A DNA stretch of 7,675 nt, from assembly GCA_937896065.1 (NCBI GenBank), contig CALBLI010000043.1, forward strand, positions 1-7,675, read 5' to 3'. Shown here piece by piece: positions 1 through 5,867 of the stretch; positions within the stretch are counted from its first letter, which is position 1; every line of letters starts with the position of its first letter. The stretch comes from an uncultured Caryophanales bacterium. GTDB lineage: Bacteria; Bacillota_I; Bacilli_A; RFN20; CAG-288. The position numbers and the translations under genes were made by a program. The notes under the pieces were generated by a model. That model saw only the letters and a list, made by a program, of their open reading frames with translations, was not told the origin of the DNA and ran no database searches.

Positions 1-50
1 AAAAAATATGCTGAAATACAATCTATTAATAAAATTAGTATGCGTAATTG

Positions 51-1019
51 CTAATCTCTTATACATAGTGATTCAAAAAGAAAACCTAATGTTTTAAAAT
101 CAGTATTAAAAAAGCTTGGGGTAATACCTAGTGCAGCAACGGCAATAGACGGGTCAATTAAATTTCTTTTATTACTAGCTCTAATTGCTTCCTTTGAACG
201 AATTGATGGGCACCAAGCAGGAATATCTTCAATAACATATAATTTTTCCAGTGCTTGGATATAGTCATAATATGTTGTTTTTGATACATCGATTGTAGAG
301 CTGACATCTGAAAATATTGTTTTAGTTTCTGCTAATGTACAAATATTCCTTGAATATGATTTCAATATTTTTTTGGCCAACAAAGGATTCCTTTTTACTC
401 TATCTATATTTGAAATATCTCTATGACAGATTTGATAAAATAAATCACTTGCTATTTCTAATTGTGAAGCTTGTGTTTTATTAAGCAAAGCTCTAGGCCA
501 TCCGCCTCTACAAATTGCAAATATTAATTGATTGAACGTAAGTTTCGACTCAACATATTCCATTTGTTTTGTATTGAATAAATTTATTAATGATACTTCA
601 CCAGATGATTCCTCACTTTCATATAAACTCATAGGATACATTTTTAAAGTTGATATACGCGTAGTACCAGTATGTGGTAAATTTACATCTTGTGATGATG
701 AACCAGTTAAAATATATAGTCCTGATTCATTTCTATCATCTACAGATTTTCTAATGGCACCCCAAATTTTAGGTGCATCTTGCCATTCATCGAATAGCCT
801 AGGGTTATCGCCAATTAATAATTTTGACGGCATATTATTTGCTACTGAAAGATAAGCATCTCTTTTATCTTCATCTTGAAACTCAATCACACTTTTAGCC
901 CTTTGCTTAGCAGTTGTAGTTTTACCACAGCCTTTCGGTCCAACTATAAGTGTTGCACCAAACGACTCAAGTTTCAAATCTAGCAAACGATCAGCTATTC
1001 TTTGCTTATATTTTATCAT
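51..1019 (-). CDS. AAA-family ATPase of the DUF4143 type, lacking its C-terminal domain
   Basis: P-loop ATPase of a family common in gut bacteria and archaea, whose cellular role is poorly known. Numbered from the ATG at 1019 (322 aa), it shows a Walker A motif GPKGCGKTT (about 27-35), Walker B RLFDEW (74-79), a sensor-like ILTGSSSQ (103-110), a possible arginine finger in GTTRIST (about 121) and the family's GGWP (172-175), followed by a helical linker. I chose this ATG because GGTG lies 6 nt upstream; an in-frame GTG at 1028 is the alternative. Full-length relatives run to roughly 400 residues or more. This one stops with TAG straight after ESLCIRD, where relatives normally continue into a C-terminal DUF4143 region (related, as I recall, to PD-(D/E)XK nuclease folds). 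The product is therefore probably truncated and may be a pseudogene. The catalytic ATPase part looks intact. The family assignment is from motif recognition. Confidence 0.8.
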   Translation of the reverse strand: MIKYKQRIADRLLDLKLESFGATLIVGPKGCGKTTTAKQRAKSVIEFQDEDKRDAYLSVANNMPSKLLIGDNPRLFDEWQDAPKIWGAIRKSVDDRNESGLYILTGSSSQDVNLPHTGTTRISTLKMYPMSLYESEESSGEVSLINLFNTKQMEYVESKLTFNQLIFAICRGGWPRALLNKTQASQLEIASDLFYQICHRDISNIDRVKRNPLLAKKILKSYSRNICTLAETKTIFSDVSSTIDVSKTTYYDYIQALEKLYVIEDIPAWCPSIRSKEAIRASNKRNLIDPSIAVAALGITPSFFNTDFKTLGFLFESLCIRD

Positions 1020-1035
1020 ATAAATCACCGATAAT

Positions 1036-1063
1036 ATTATATCCCAATTTTCATATTTGTGAA
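1036..1063 (-). promoter_or_regulatory. Predicted promoter of the ATPase gene
   Basis: On the minus strand, TTCACA (1058-1063; one mismatch to TTGACA) and a perfect TATAAT (1036-1041) are separated by 16 nt. Transcription would start about 10 nt before the ATG at 1019, giving a very short leader that just covers the GGTG ribosome binding site. The -35 box falls inside the degenerate gene-proximal copy of the 23-bp repeat, so whatever binds the repeats could control this promoter. In DNA this AT-rich, chance matches are frequent. Confidence 0.5.
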
Positions 1064-1137
1064 TACCAACTTGACAGATTTGTGATATTTTACTTGACAG
1101 ATTTGTGATATTTTACTTGTTAGATTTGTGATTATTT
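1046..1137. repeat. Tandem 23-bp direct repeats upstream of the ATPase gene
   Basis: Two identical 23-bp units, 1069-1091 and 1092-1114, begin ACTTGACAG and continue ATTTGTGATATTTT. A third, slightly diverged unit (ACTTGTTAG...ATTATTT) lies at 1115-1137. The core ATTTGTGA also recurs in exact phase at 1055-1062, giving a degenerate fourth unit at 1046-1068. The period is about two helical turns, so all copies present the same DNA face. The array abuts the predicted ATPase promoter, which suggests an operator, possibly for autoregulation. It is too short and lacks spacers for a CRISPR. Iterons or plain slippage repeats remain alternatives. Confidence 0.85.
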
Positions 1138-1198
1138 AGTTGATTGTAATGAAATCAAGCCTATTTTTCATATCTAATATATTCATTCATTACTTTAA

Positions 1199-2119
1199 TT
1201 AATCATCATATTTGGCACCCATCCATGTTCTACCTTCAGTGATCATTGTAATTATTAAAGAAGATGCCGTTAAAAAGATAGAAACAGCAATTAAAACAGG
1301 TGATAACCCTTCAACTTGTTTACATGAGAAAAATAGTGATATCAAATAAATAAAAAGGTTAAAGTAATAGCTGTATTTATAATCTTTTGGAAAAAACAAC
1401 GAACAGATAAATAAGATAGTAGATATAACTATTGCCGATATTAAAGGATAAAAAACAATGTTGTCGATAATTCGTTGGCCTGGAATAACTTTTGAAGTGA
1501 GTCTAAAAAGATAAATGAAAAAGATAATAACAAAAAATAAATAAGAAACGATTCTTAAAAGCTTAGAAAATTTTAATTTTTTGATAGTTTGAATTATTTT
1601 ATTATCATCATTAATGGATTCAATTTCTTTTTCTATTTTTTTATTACTATCTCTCCCATTTAAAAAATCATAAAAAGAATCAGAATTTGTATACTCCTTA
1701 TATTCAAATTTGTATTTTTTCTTCTTTCTTAAAAAATAAATTAAATATACTAAATTTAAAAATAGCCCGATACTAGCTATTACAACTTCTGTTATATATA
1801 GTGGTAATATATCAAATTCAATTATTTTTCTAATCTCTTCACTTAAAATTGCATCATTATAAAAAAGAAGCATAAATAAAATATCAAAGAAGAAAAACCA
1901 TGATATTCTAACTGGTTTATATATTGCTAAAATGCCATTTCCGATGAGTGAAATTAAGAAAATGATATTGATCAAATCAAGTATTTTCTCACCGTTAGTA
2001 TTAGCTTCTAAATGATATAGTTCATAACTTGGAATAATTAAAAATAAAATCATAACTAATATGATTAAGATACGATTAAAAATATCAATTCTAATGATTT
2101 TATTTTTAAAAGTTCTCAT
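1199..2119 (-). CDS. Polytopic membrane protein of unknown function, about eight helices
   Basis: Not recognised. The 306-residue protein is very rich in Ile, Leu and Phe. Hydrophobic segments lie near residues 13-31, 46-68, 73-88, 107-130, 187-207, 221-243, 250-266 and 272-293. Four helices thus precede, and four follow, a charged central stretch (131-186) rich in Lys and Glu. The basic RKKKKYKFEY just after helix 4 suggests that the central loop is cytoplasmic. No enzyme motif, transporter signature or metal site is visible. The 4+4 layout could be an internal duplication, but the halves show no obvious sequence similarity by eye. It lies 56 bp downstream of prmC. No Shine-Dalgarno precedes the ATG, and a promoter-like sequence lies 8 nt upstream, so translation may be leaderless. 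It is probably a real gene, given its length and consistent membrane pattern. Confidence 0.75.
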   Translation of the reverse strand: MRTFKNKIIRIDIFNRILIILVMILFLIIPSYELYHLEANTNGEKILDLINIIFLISLIGNGILAIYKPVRISWFFFFDILFMLLFYNDAILSEEIRKIIEFDILPLYITEVVIASIGLFLNLVYLIYFLRKKKKYKFEYKEYTNSDSFYDFLNGRDSNKKIEKEIESINDDNKIIQTIKKLKFSKLLRIVSYLFFVIIFFIYLFRLTSKVIPGQRIIDNIVFYPLISAIVISTILFICSLFFPKDYKYSYYFNLFIYLISLFFSCKQVEGLSPVLIAVSIFLTASSLIITMITEGRTWMGAKYDD

Positions 2120-2127
2120 ACATATTT

Positions 2128-2155
2128 ATTTTAAAATCAGGAATTGAAATTTCAA
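2128..2155 (-). promoter_or_regulatory. Predicted leaderless promoter of the membrane protein gene, overlapping a palindrome
   Basis: On the minus strand, TTGAAA (2150-2155) and TAAAAT (2128-2133) are 16 nt apart. The -10 box ends only 8 nt before the ATG at 2119, so the start site would fall almost on the start codon. The -35 box overlaps a perfect 14-bp palindrome, ATTGAAATTTCAAT (2143-2156), which could be an operator. AT-rich sequence makes both signals plausible by chance. Confidence 0.4.
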
Positions 2156-2175
2156 TAATTCAAAATAAAAATTAT

Positions 2176-2970
2176 CTACTTTTTTAATATCAAATATCTT
2201 TCTTTATTTTCTATATCATTATAAGTTTCAATAAGATACCCTTTTAACATCTTACTAGCCAACTCTTTTACACTACTATAGTTAGAAGTCTCTATTTCAA
2301 AAAAAGCAATACCTTTTTCATTTAATCTAGAATCCAAATTTGAAAATATATTCCGGTAGCTATCAAGTCCATCTTCACCGCTATATAAAGCAAGACGCGG
2401 TTCAAATGGAGCATAAGTATCTTTATTATTCTCTTCAATATATGGTGGATTTGAAATGATGTAATCATATTTTTTATATATATCATTTAAAAAATTAGAT
2501 TTGATAAATTGAACATCTAATTTATTATATTCAGCTGATTTTTTAGCAAGATTTAAAGCAGCATCTGATATATCACTTCCAGTTATGATAGAGCTTTTAT
2601 ATATTGTTTTTAAAATAAAAGATATTACACCACTGCCAGTGCACAAATCTAAAACACTTTTATTATTAAAGTTAAAATTTGGTTTAATATATTCATATAT
2701 AAAATCAATTGTTTCACTTCGTGGAATAAGAACATCTTCACTAACAAATATTTTTAAATTTCTAACATCAACATATCCTGCAAGATAGGCAGGTGGATAG
2801 TCTTTTTCAAGTAAATCCTTAGCATAATAAAATTTATTATCAGCAACATTAATATCTTCAGTTATTGCCTTAATATATGATGTTTTAAAATAACCTTCTA
2901 TTATTAAAATAATATCAGATAATTCTAAATTGATATTATTTAAATAATTAATTACTTCCTTGATTTTCAA
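2176..2970 (-). CDS. prmC: Peptide chain release factor N5-glutamine methyltransferase PrmC (HemK)
   Basis: SAM-dependent enzyme that methylates the glutamine of the GGQ motif in release factors, which speeds peptide release. The 264-aa sequence has the family's N-terminal helical substrate-binding domain, then VLIPRSET (80-87, normally VLIPRPET). The SAM-binding motif I is VLDLCTGSGV (106-115), and the catalytic NPPY is at 174-177, in the context SNPPYIEE. EPRLALYSGEDGLDSYR (190-206) is also typical. It is slightly shorter than the usual 270-290 aa. The start is a TTG at 2970, not an ATG: AGGAG lies 7 nt upstream, inside the end of prfA. The first 23 bp overlap prfA in another frame, so the two are almost certainly co-transcribed and perhaps translationally coupled. 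This pairing with its own substrate gene is common in Bacillota. Confidence 0.95.
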   Translation of the reverse strand: MKIKEVINYLNNINLELSDIILIIEGYFKTSYIKAITEDINVADNKFYYAKDLLEKDYPPAYLAGYVDVRNLKIFVSEDVLIPRSETIDFIYEYIKPNFNFNNKSVLDLCTGSGVISFILKTIYKSSIITGSDISDAALNLAKKSAEYNKLDVQFIKSNFLNDIYKKYDYIISNPPYIEENNKDTYAPFEPRLALYSGEDGLDSYRNIFSNLDSRLNEKGIAFFEIETSNYSSVKELASKMLKGYLIETYNDIENKERYLILKK

Positions 2971-4057
2971 GATTCATCTCCTGAAGTTTTTTAGTTTCTT
3001 CTTCAAGCAAATCTTTTTGATTAGCTTCACTTAATGCGTGGAGTAAGTCTTCTAAATCACCATCCATTATTTTAGGAAGATTTAATGATGTGTATCCTAT
3101 TCGATGATCGGTAACTCTATTTTGTGGATAGTTATATGTTCTTATTCTTTCGTTTCTTTCACCAGTTCCCACCTTGAGCCTTCTTTCACCACCAACTTTT
3201 AAAGCAACTTCTTCATCATGTTGAGCTTGAAGTTTTGCTTTAAGCATTTCCATACAAGTTTCTTTATTAGCAAGTTGATCTCTTTCTACTTGGCAAGAAA
3301 CAACAATGCCTGATGGTTTATGAGTTATTCTAACGGCACTTTCAGTCTTATTGACGTTTTGCCCACCAGCACCAGAAGAATGGAAAGTATCTATTTCTAA
3401 ATCTGCAGGGTTAATTACAATATCAACATGTTCAACCTCCGGCATAACTAAAACTGTTGCAGTTGAAGTTTGAATTCTACCATTTGCTTCAGTGACAGGG
3501 ACGCGTTGAACTCTATGGGCACCACTTTCAAATTTTAATTTAGAATAAACACCTTTACCAACTATTTTGCATGATATTAATGAGAATCCATTTAGTGCTG
3601 TCGGCATTGAATCTAAAATTTGCATTTTCCATCCTTGACTATCTGCATAATGAGAATACATTCTAAATAAATCACCTGCAAAAATATTAGCTTCATCTCC
3701 TCCTGCTGCTCCTCTTATTTCCATAATGATATTTTTATCATCATTTTCATCTTTAGGAAGAAGTGCAATTTGTAAATCAGCTCTCTGTTTTTCAATTTTG
3801 TCTGCTAAATCATTAAATTCCATCTTTGCCATTTCTCTTACTTCTTCATCAGGATCTTTTAGCATCATTTCAGCATCTTTACGATCACTTTCATATCTTA
3901 AAAGAACATTGTACATCTCAACAGGCTCTTCTAAACTGCTTCTCTCTTTTGATAAACTAACTAATGTTTTTTGATCAGCACTACCATCAATTAAAATTTT
4001 ATCTATTTCAGCAAGACGAACTTTCATCGCCTTAAGTCTTTCAATCATATAATCCAT
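2948..4057 (-). CDS. prfA: Peptide chain release factor 1 (RF1)
   Basis: Class I release factor that reads UAA and UAG in the ribosomal A site and triggers hydrolysis of peptidyl-tRNA. From the ATG at 4057 (369 aa), it shows the N-terminal helical domain, then RGAAGGDEAN (115-124). The stop-codon reader is PVT (187-189, the RF1-type PxT motif) within HRVQRVPVTE. The catalytic GGQ (231-233) lies in SSGAGGQNVNKTES, and the C-terminal region has RIRTYNYPQNRVTDHRI. The PxT motif rather than SPF makes it RF1, not RF2. I chose this start because AGGAG lies 8 nt upstream; an upstream in-frame ATG at 4096 has no such signal. One oddity: the residue after GRI is Gln196, where most RF1 proteins have His that stacks on the stop codon. 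It overlaps prmC by 23 bp, and tadA lies 107 bp upstream on the same strand. Confidence 0.97.
   Translation of the reverse strand: MDYMIERLKAMKVRLAEIDKILIDGSADQKTLVSLSKERSSLEEPVEMYNVLLRYESDRKDAEMMLKDPDEEVREMAKMEFNDLADKIEKQRADLQIALLPKDENDDKNIIMEIRGAAGGDEANIFAGDLFRMYSHYADSQGWKMQILDSMPTALNGFSLISCKIVGKGVYSKLKFESGAHRVQRVPVTEANGRIQTSTATVLVMPEVEHVDIVINPADLEIDTFHSSGAGGQNVNKTESAVRITHKPSGIVVSCQVERDQLANKETCMEMLKAKLQAQHDEEVALKVGGERRLKVGTGERNERIRTYNYPQNRVTDHRIGYTSLNLPKIMDGDLEDLLHALSEANQKDLLEEETKKLQEMNLENQGSN
2978..2982 (-). promoter_or_regulatory. Ribosome binding site that fixes the prmC TTG start
   Basis: AGGAG on the minus strand, 7 nt upstream of TTG (2968-2970). It lies within the prfA coding sequence. 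The ATG at 2975-2977, directly after AGGAG, is in the prfA frame (an internal Met codon) and far too close to serve as a start, so TTG is the best choice for prmC. Confidence 0.8.
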
Positions 4058-4065
4058 ATAAATAT

Positions 4066-4070
4066 CTCCT
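4066..4070 (-). promoter_or_regulatory. Ribosome binding site that fixes the prfA start
   Basis: AGGAG on the minus strand, 8 nt before the ATG at 4055-4057. It lies inside the longer reading frame beginning at 4096, whose extra 13 residues (mostly Ile, Leu, Val and Phe) are unlike RF1. The shorter start is therefore preferred. Confidence 0.85.
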
Positions 4071-4164
4071 ATTATTACAATTAAAAAATTAATCAAAAAA
4101 TATTCTGCTATAATTTATGATCTTTACTATAATAGTTTTTATTTAAATTTTTCATACAAATATA

Positions 4165-4632
4165 TTATACGTTTTCTTCTTTCTTTTTCTCTCTCAAATT
4201 TTTAAAATAATCTTTTAATAAATTTTCAAATCTATCATCTTGAATTTTAATAACTTCAATTTTCCCATCTATTGGAAAATGATAATAAGATAAACTACCT
4301 TCTTTTACATCATCTGCAAAATAATATAATCTTTTAATTTTAGTTTTTAAAATAGCACCCATACACATAGGGCATGGTTCAAGAGTAACAAATAAAGAAG
4401 CATCATCTAAATAAGGTCTATTTAATTCAGCTAATGTTTCAGCAATAACACTGACTTCAGCATGAGCAAGAGAAATTTTTGATTTTGTATTATTATGTCT
4501 AATTTTTTTCTTAGTAAATCCATTATCATTATAAAAAAGACATGCACTGATTGGAAGTTCTCCTTCAGCACTTGCCTTAATTGAATCTAAATAAAGTTCA
4601 TCAGCAATATTTTGAATATCTTCTTTAGTCAA
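4165..4632 (-). CDS. tadA: tRNA-specific adenosine deaminase TadA
   Basis: Zinc deaminase that converts A34 of tRNA-Arg(ACG) to inosine so that it can read several codons. The 155-aa product has the cytidine-deaminase-like signature HAE (57-59; zinc ligand His57, proton-shuttling Glu59) and PCPMC (86-90; zinc ligands Cys87 and Cys90) in TLEPCPMCMGAI, followed by ADD..EGS near 106-112. The length fits TadA. The sequence is rather divergent: ELPISAC replaces the usual EVPVGAV, and the tail is lysine- and glutamate-rich. Another nucleoside or nucleotide deaminase is therefore possible, but TadA is most likely. The reading frame stays open upstream to an ATG at 4728, but that extension is only translated SRP RNA. 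The true start is a TTG at 4632 with GGAGG 8 nt upstream. It is close behind the SRP RNA gene, as tadA and scr are also neighbours in Bacillus subtilis. Confidence 0.9.
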   Translation of the reverse strand: MTKEDIQNIADELYLDSIKASAEGELPISACLFYNDNGFTKKKIRHNNTKSKISLAHAEVSVIAETLAELNRPYLDDASLFVTLEPCPMCMGAILKTKIKRLYYFADDVKEGSLSYYHFPIDGKIEVIKIQDDRFENLLKDYFKNLREKKKEENV

Positions 4633-4640
4633 TATAATAT

Positions 4641-4645
4641 CCTCC
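4641..4645 (-). promoter_or_regulatory. Ribosome binding site that fixes the tadA TTG start
   Basis: GGAGG on the minus strand, 8 nt before TTG (4630-4632) and only a few bases after the U run that ends the SRP RNA. It excludes the longer start at 4728 and shows that translation begins immediately downstream of the RNA gene. Confidence 0.85.
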
Positions 4646-4649
4646 AAAG

Positions 4650-4662
4650 AAAAAAAGCCACC
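4650..4662 (-). terminator. U-run at the 3' end of the SRP RNA
   Basis: On the minus strand the closing stem GGTGGC is followed by seven T, then CTTT. The hairpin of the SRP RNA itself plus this U run could act as an intrinsic terminator. It must be incomplete, or be bypassed, if tadA depends on the SRP promoter, because the tadA ribosome binding site begins a few bases later and there is no room for another promoter. Confidence 0.5.
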
Positions 4663-4736
4663 GTACACTTTACTACACCTTATGGCTGCTACCTTCCGGT
4701 CCTGACCAGGTTCGATAAGTAAAGTCACGATGGTGA
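4651..4736 (-). ncRNA. ffs: Small bacterial signal recognition particle RNA (4.5S-type)
   Basis: RNA core of the signal recognition particle, which binds Ffh and targets nascent membrane and secreted proteins. The minus strand carries the nearly invariant apical domain: GGTCAGGACC, the GGAA tetraloop, then GGTAGCAGCC. This matches the E. coli 4.5S tip apart from small changes in the stem. The flanks pair: CACC near 4732-4735 with GGTG at 4659-4662, and ACTTTAC with GTAAAGT. The result is one long hairpin of about 86 nt that ends in a run of seven T (4656-4650). Size and fold match the small Bacteria-type SRP RNA without an Alu domain, unlike the about 270-nt RNA of Bacillus. Exact ends are approximate. 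It has its own promoter, and tadA follows immediately. Confidence 0.95.
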
Positions 4737-4740
4737 TATT

Positions 4741-4769
4741 ATTTTATTAAATAACAACTTATAAGTAAA
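4741..4769 (-). promoter_or_regulatory. Predicted promoter of the SRP RNA
   Basis: On the minus strand, TTTACT (4764-4769) and TAAAAT (4741-4746) are 17 nt apart. The predicted transcription start, about 7 nt downstream, coincides with the first paired bases of the SRP RNA near 4735. That agreement supports the call. It may also drive tadA by read-through. Confidence 0.55.
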
Positions 4770-4993
4770 TAGTTTTATTTTCAAATAAACACTAACACTT
4801 AAATAATCAACATTTATTTGATTAATGTATTGTATTAAATAACAGTTAAAAAAATATTTGATATTTTTATTAAAATAATTTGTCAGTAAACAGTCTAATT
4901 TAGTAAACAATTTATTTGTTATCATTTAAATTTGTCTAATTTTTGATAAAATTTCAATAATAAGAAATCTTTTATTAAAGTTTGAAGCGATTT

Positions 4994-5275
4994 ATGGATA
5001 TGGTAAAAGTAATTGAGTTGAAACAATCAGTTTTTCAAAACAGCAATGAAAAAGCTGCTTTGTTAAGAAAAAAATTGAAAGAAAATAAATTTTTTTCTCA
5101 ATTTAATGTCTCTCCAGGCAGTAGAAAAACAGCAACATATTCTTAGCAAAAAAACGAAGAACTTCTAGAAGTTTCAACCTTAGATTTGATCATTACTGAA
5201 GCTATATCTTTTTGCGATGAATATAAAAAAACACATTCAACTAAGCATGGTAACATGTCCACACCGCAAAAGTGA
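4994..5275 (+). pseudogene. Degraded remnant resembling hydrogenase maturation GTPase HypB
   Basis: A 50-codon stretch from the ATG at 4994 (or 5000) to TAG at 5144-5146 reads VKVIELKQSVFQNSNEKAAL, then RKKLKENKFFSQF and SPGSRKTAT. This follows the start of HypB, the GTPase that inserts nickel into [NiFe] hydrogenases: V.E..QSVF..N...A..LR..L, then NLMSSPGSGKTT. The P-loop is damaged (GSGKT has become GSRKT, with about one residue lost just before it), and the rest of HypB is absent. In the same frame, 42 further codons run to TGA at 5273-5275. That part (with EAISFCDEYKKTHS) does not resemble HypB, and I do not recognise it. No good ribosome binding site is present. The identification rests on recall of the family, and a short novel ORF is the alternative. 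With the flanking AT-rich DNA, this is all that 4770-5338 holds. Confidence 0.55.
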
Positions 5276-5338
5276 TAGCACATACTTAGTTATAGGAAGA
5301 GATGTTATAATTAAAAATATTGAAATATAGTAGATAAT

Positions 5339-5860
5339 TTATTGATGTTCAATCAAAACGTCAATAACAATATCAGAATTAACACCAAATACAGAAAAAG
5401 TTTTATTTTTGCTCAGTTTTGTTACTCTATATTCTTGTAAATCTGCAAAATAATGAGTAGAAATTGTACCTGTTATACTTTCATCTAACGCAGCTGTAAT
5501 TATAGATCCAGTGTATTTTTCTTGTTTTGTATATGTACTATAATTTGTTGAATCTAATTTGTATTTCGTATCAAAAGTAGATATATAATTAAATTCTTTT
5601 GAAAATTCAAGCATCTCCTCTTGTGAAAATAAACAATCATCAAGAAAAAATACAGGTGTTCCTGAATATACCCAATCAGGACTTATTTTAATCTTAGAAA
5701 AAGCTTCTGCTACACAAGATATCGATGTTTTACCGATTTTTTCTTTTAATTTGATTTCGCCTTTTTCAATTTTATAATCTTCTAATGTTGTTACTTTTTT
5801 GGAACATGAAAACAATAAAGGCAAAAACGATAATAAAATTAGAGTTTGTTTTGATTTCAT
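5339..5860 (-). CDS. Lipoprotein of unknown function
   Basis: Not recognised beyond its export signal. The 173-aa precursor starts MKSKQTLILL and reaches a lipobox LFSC with Cys19 as the lipidation site, so the mature protein is anchored to the outer face of the membrane by a diacylglyceryl group. The mature part begins with a charged stretch (20-43, rich in Lys and Glu). Two further cysteines, Cys49 and Cys76, could form a disulfide. Alternating polar and hydrophobic residues in the second half (about 92-170) suggest beta strands. AGGTGA upstream of the ATG overlaps the TAG stop of the preceding secreted-protein gene, and only 7 bp separate the genes, so they form an operon. This pairing suggests that the two exported proteins act together, with the lipoprotein as surface anchor, partner or protective factor. 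That role is inference. Confidence 0.8.
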   Translation of the reverse strand: MKSKQTLILLSFLPLLFSCSKKVTTLEDYKIEKGEIKLKEKIGKTSISCVAEAFSKIKISPDWVYSGTPVFFLDDCLFSQEEMLEFSKEFNYISTFDTKYKLDSTNYSTYTKQEKYTGSIITAALDESITGTISTHYFADLQEYRVTKLSKNKTFSVFGVNSDIVIDVLIEHQ

Positions 5861-5867
5861 AATTCAC

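Noticed and set aside
532..855. Plus-strand open frame of 107 codons
   Set aside because: It lies wholly inside the ATPase gene on the other strand, has no ribosome binding site, and its protein has no family-like pattern. It is the shadow of the real gene.
1046..1137. CRISPR array
   Set aside because: The units are contiguous with no unique spacers, and no cas gene is present.
1140..1158. Small hairpin TTGATT / AATCAA as a terminator of the membrane protein gene
   Set aside because: It has only 6 A-T-rich base pairs and no U run on the proper side. It is too weak to support.
2585..2788. Plus-strand open frame of 67 codons
   Set aside because: It is antisense to prmC, which is clearly conserved there, and has no translation signal.
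3726..3974. Plus-strand open frame of 82 codons
   Set aside because: It is antisense to the RF1 N-terminal domain. The Ser-rich composition is what the complement of Glu/Asp/Lys-rich coding sequence gives.
4058..4096. RF1 start at 4096
   Set aside because: The 13 extra residues are hydrophobic and unlike RF1, and the clear AGGAG is 8 nt before the ATG at 4057.
4633..4728. Longer tadA start at 4728
   Set aside because: The extra 32 codons are the SRP RNA read as protein. The GGAGG site before TTG 4632 gives a normal TadA length.
4885..4909. Direct repeat AGTAAACA (4885-4892 and 4902-4909)
   Set aside because: Two 8-bp copies in very AT-rich DNA are expected by chance, and there is no link to a promoter.
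4725..4925. Minus-strand open frame of 66 codons
   Set aside because: It lies in AT-rich intergenic DNA overlapping the SRP promoter, is made mostly of Asn, Leu, Ile, Tyr and Lys, and has no ribosome binding site.
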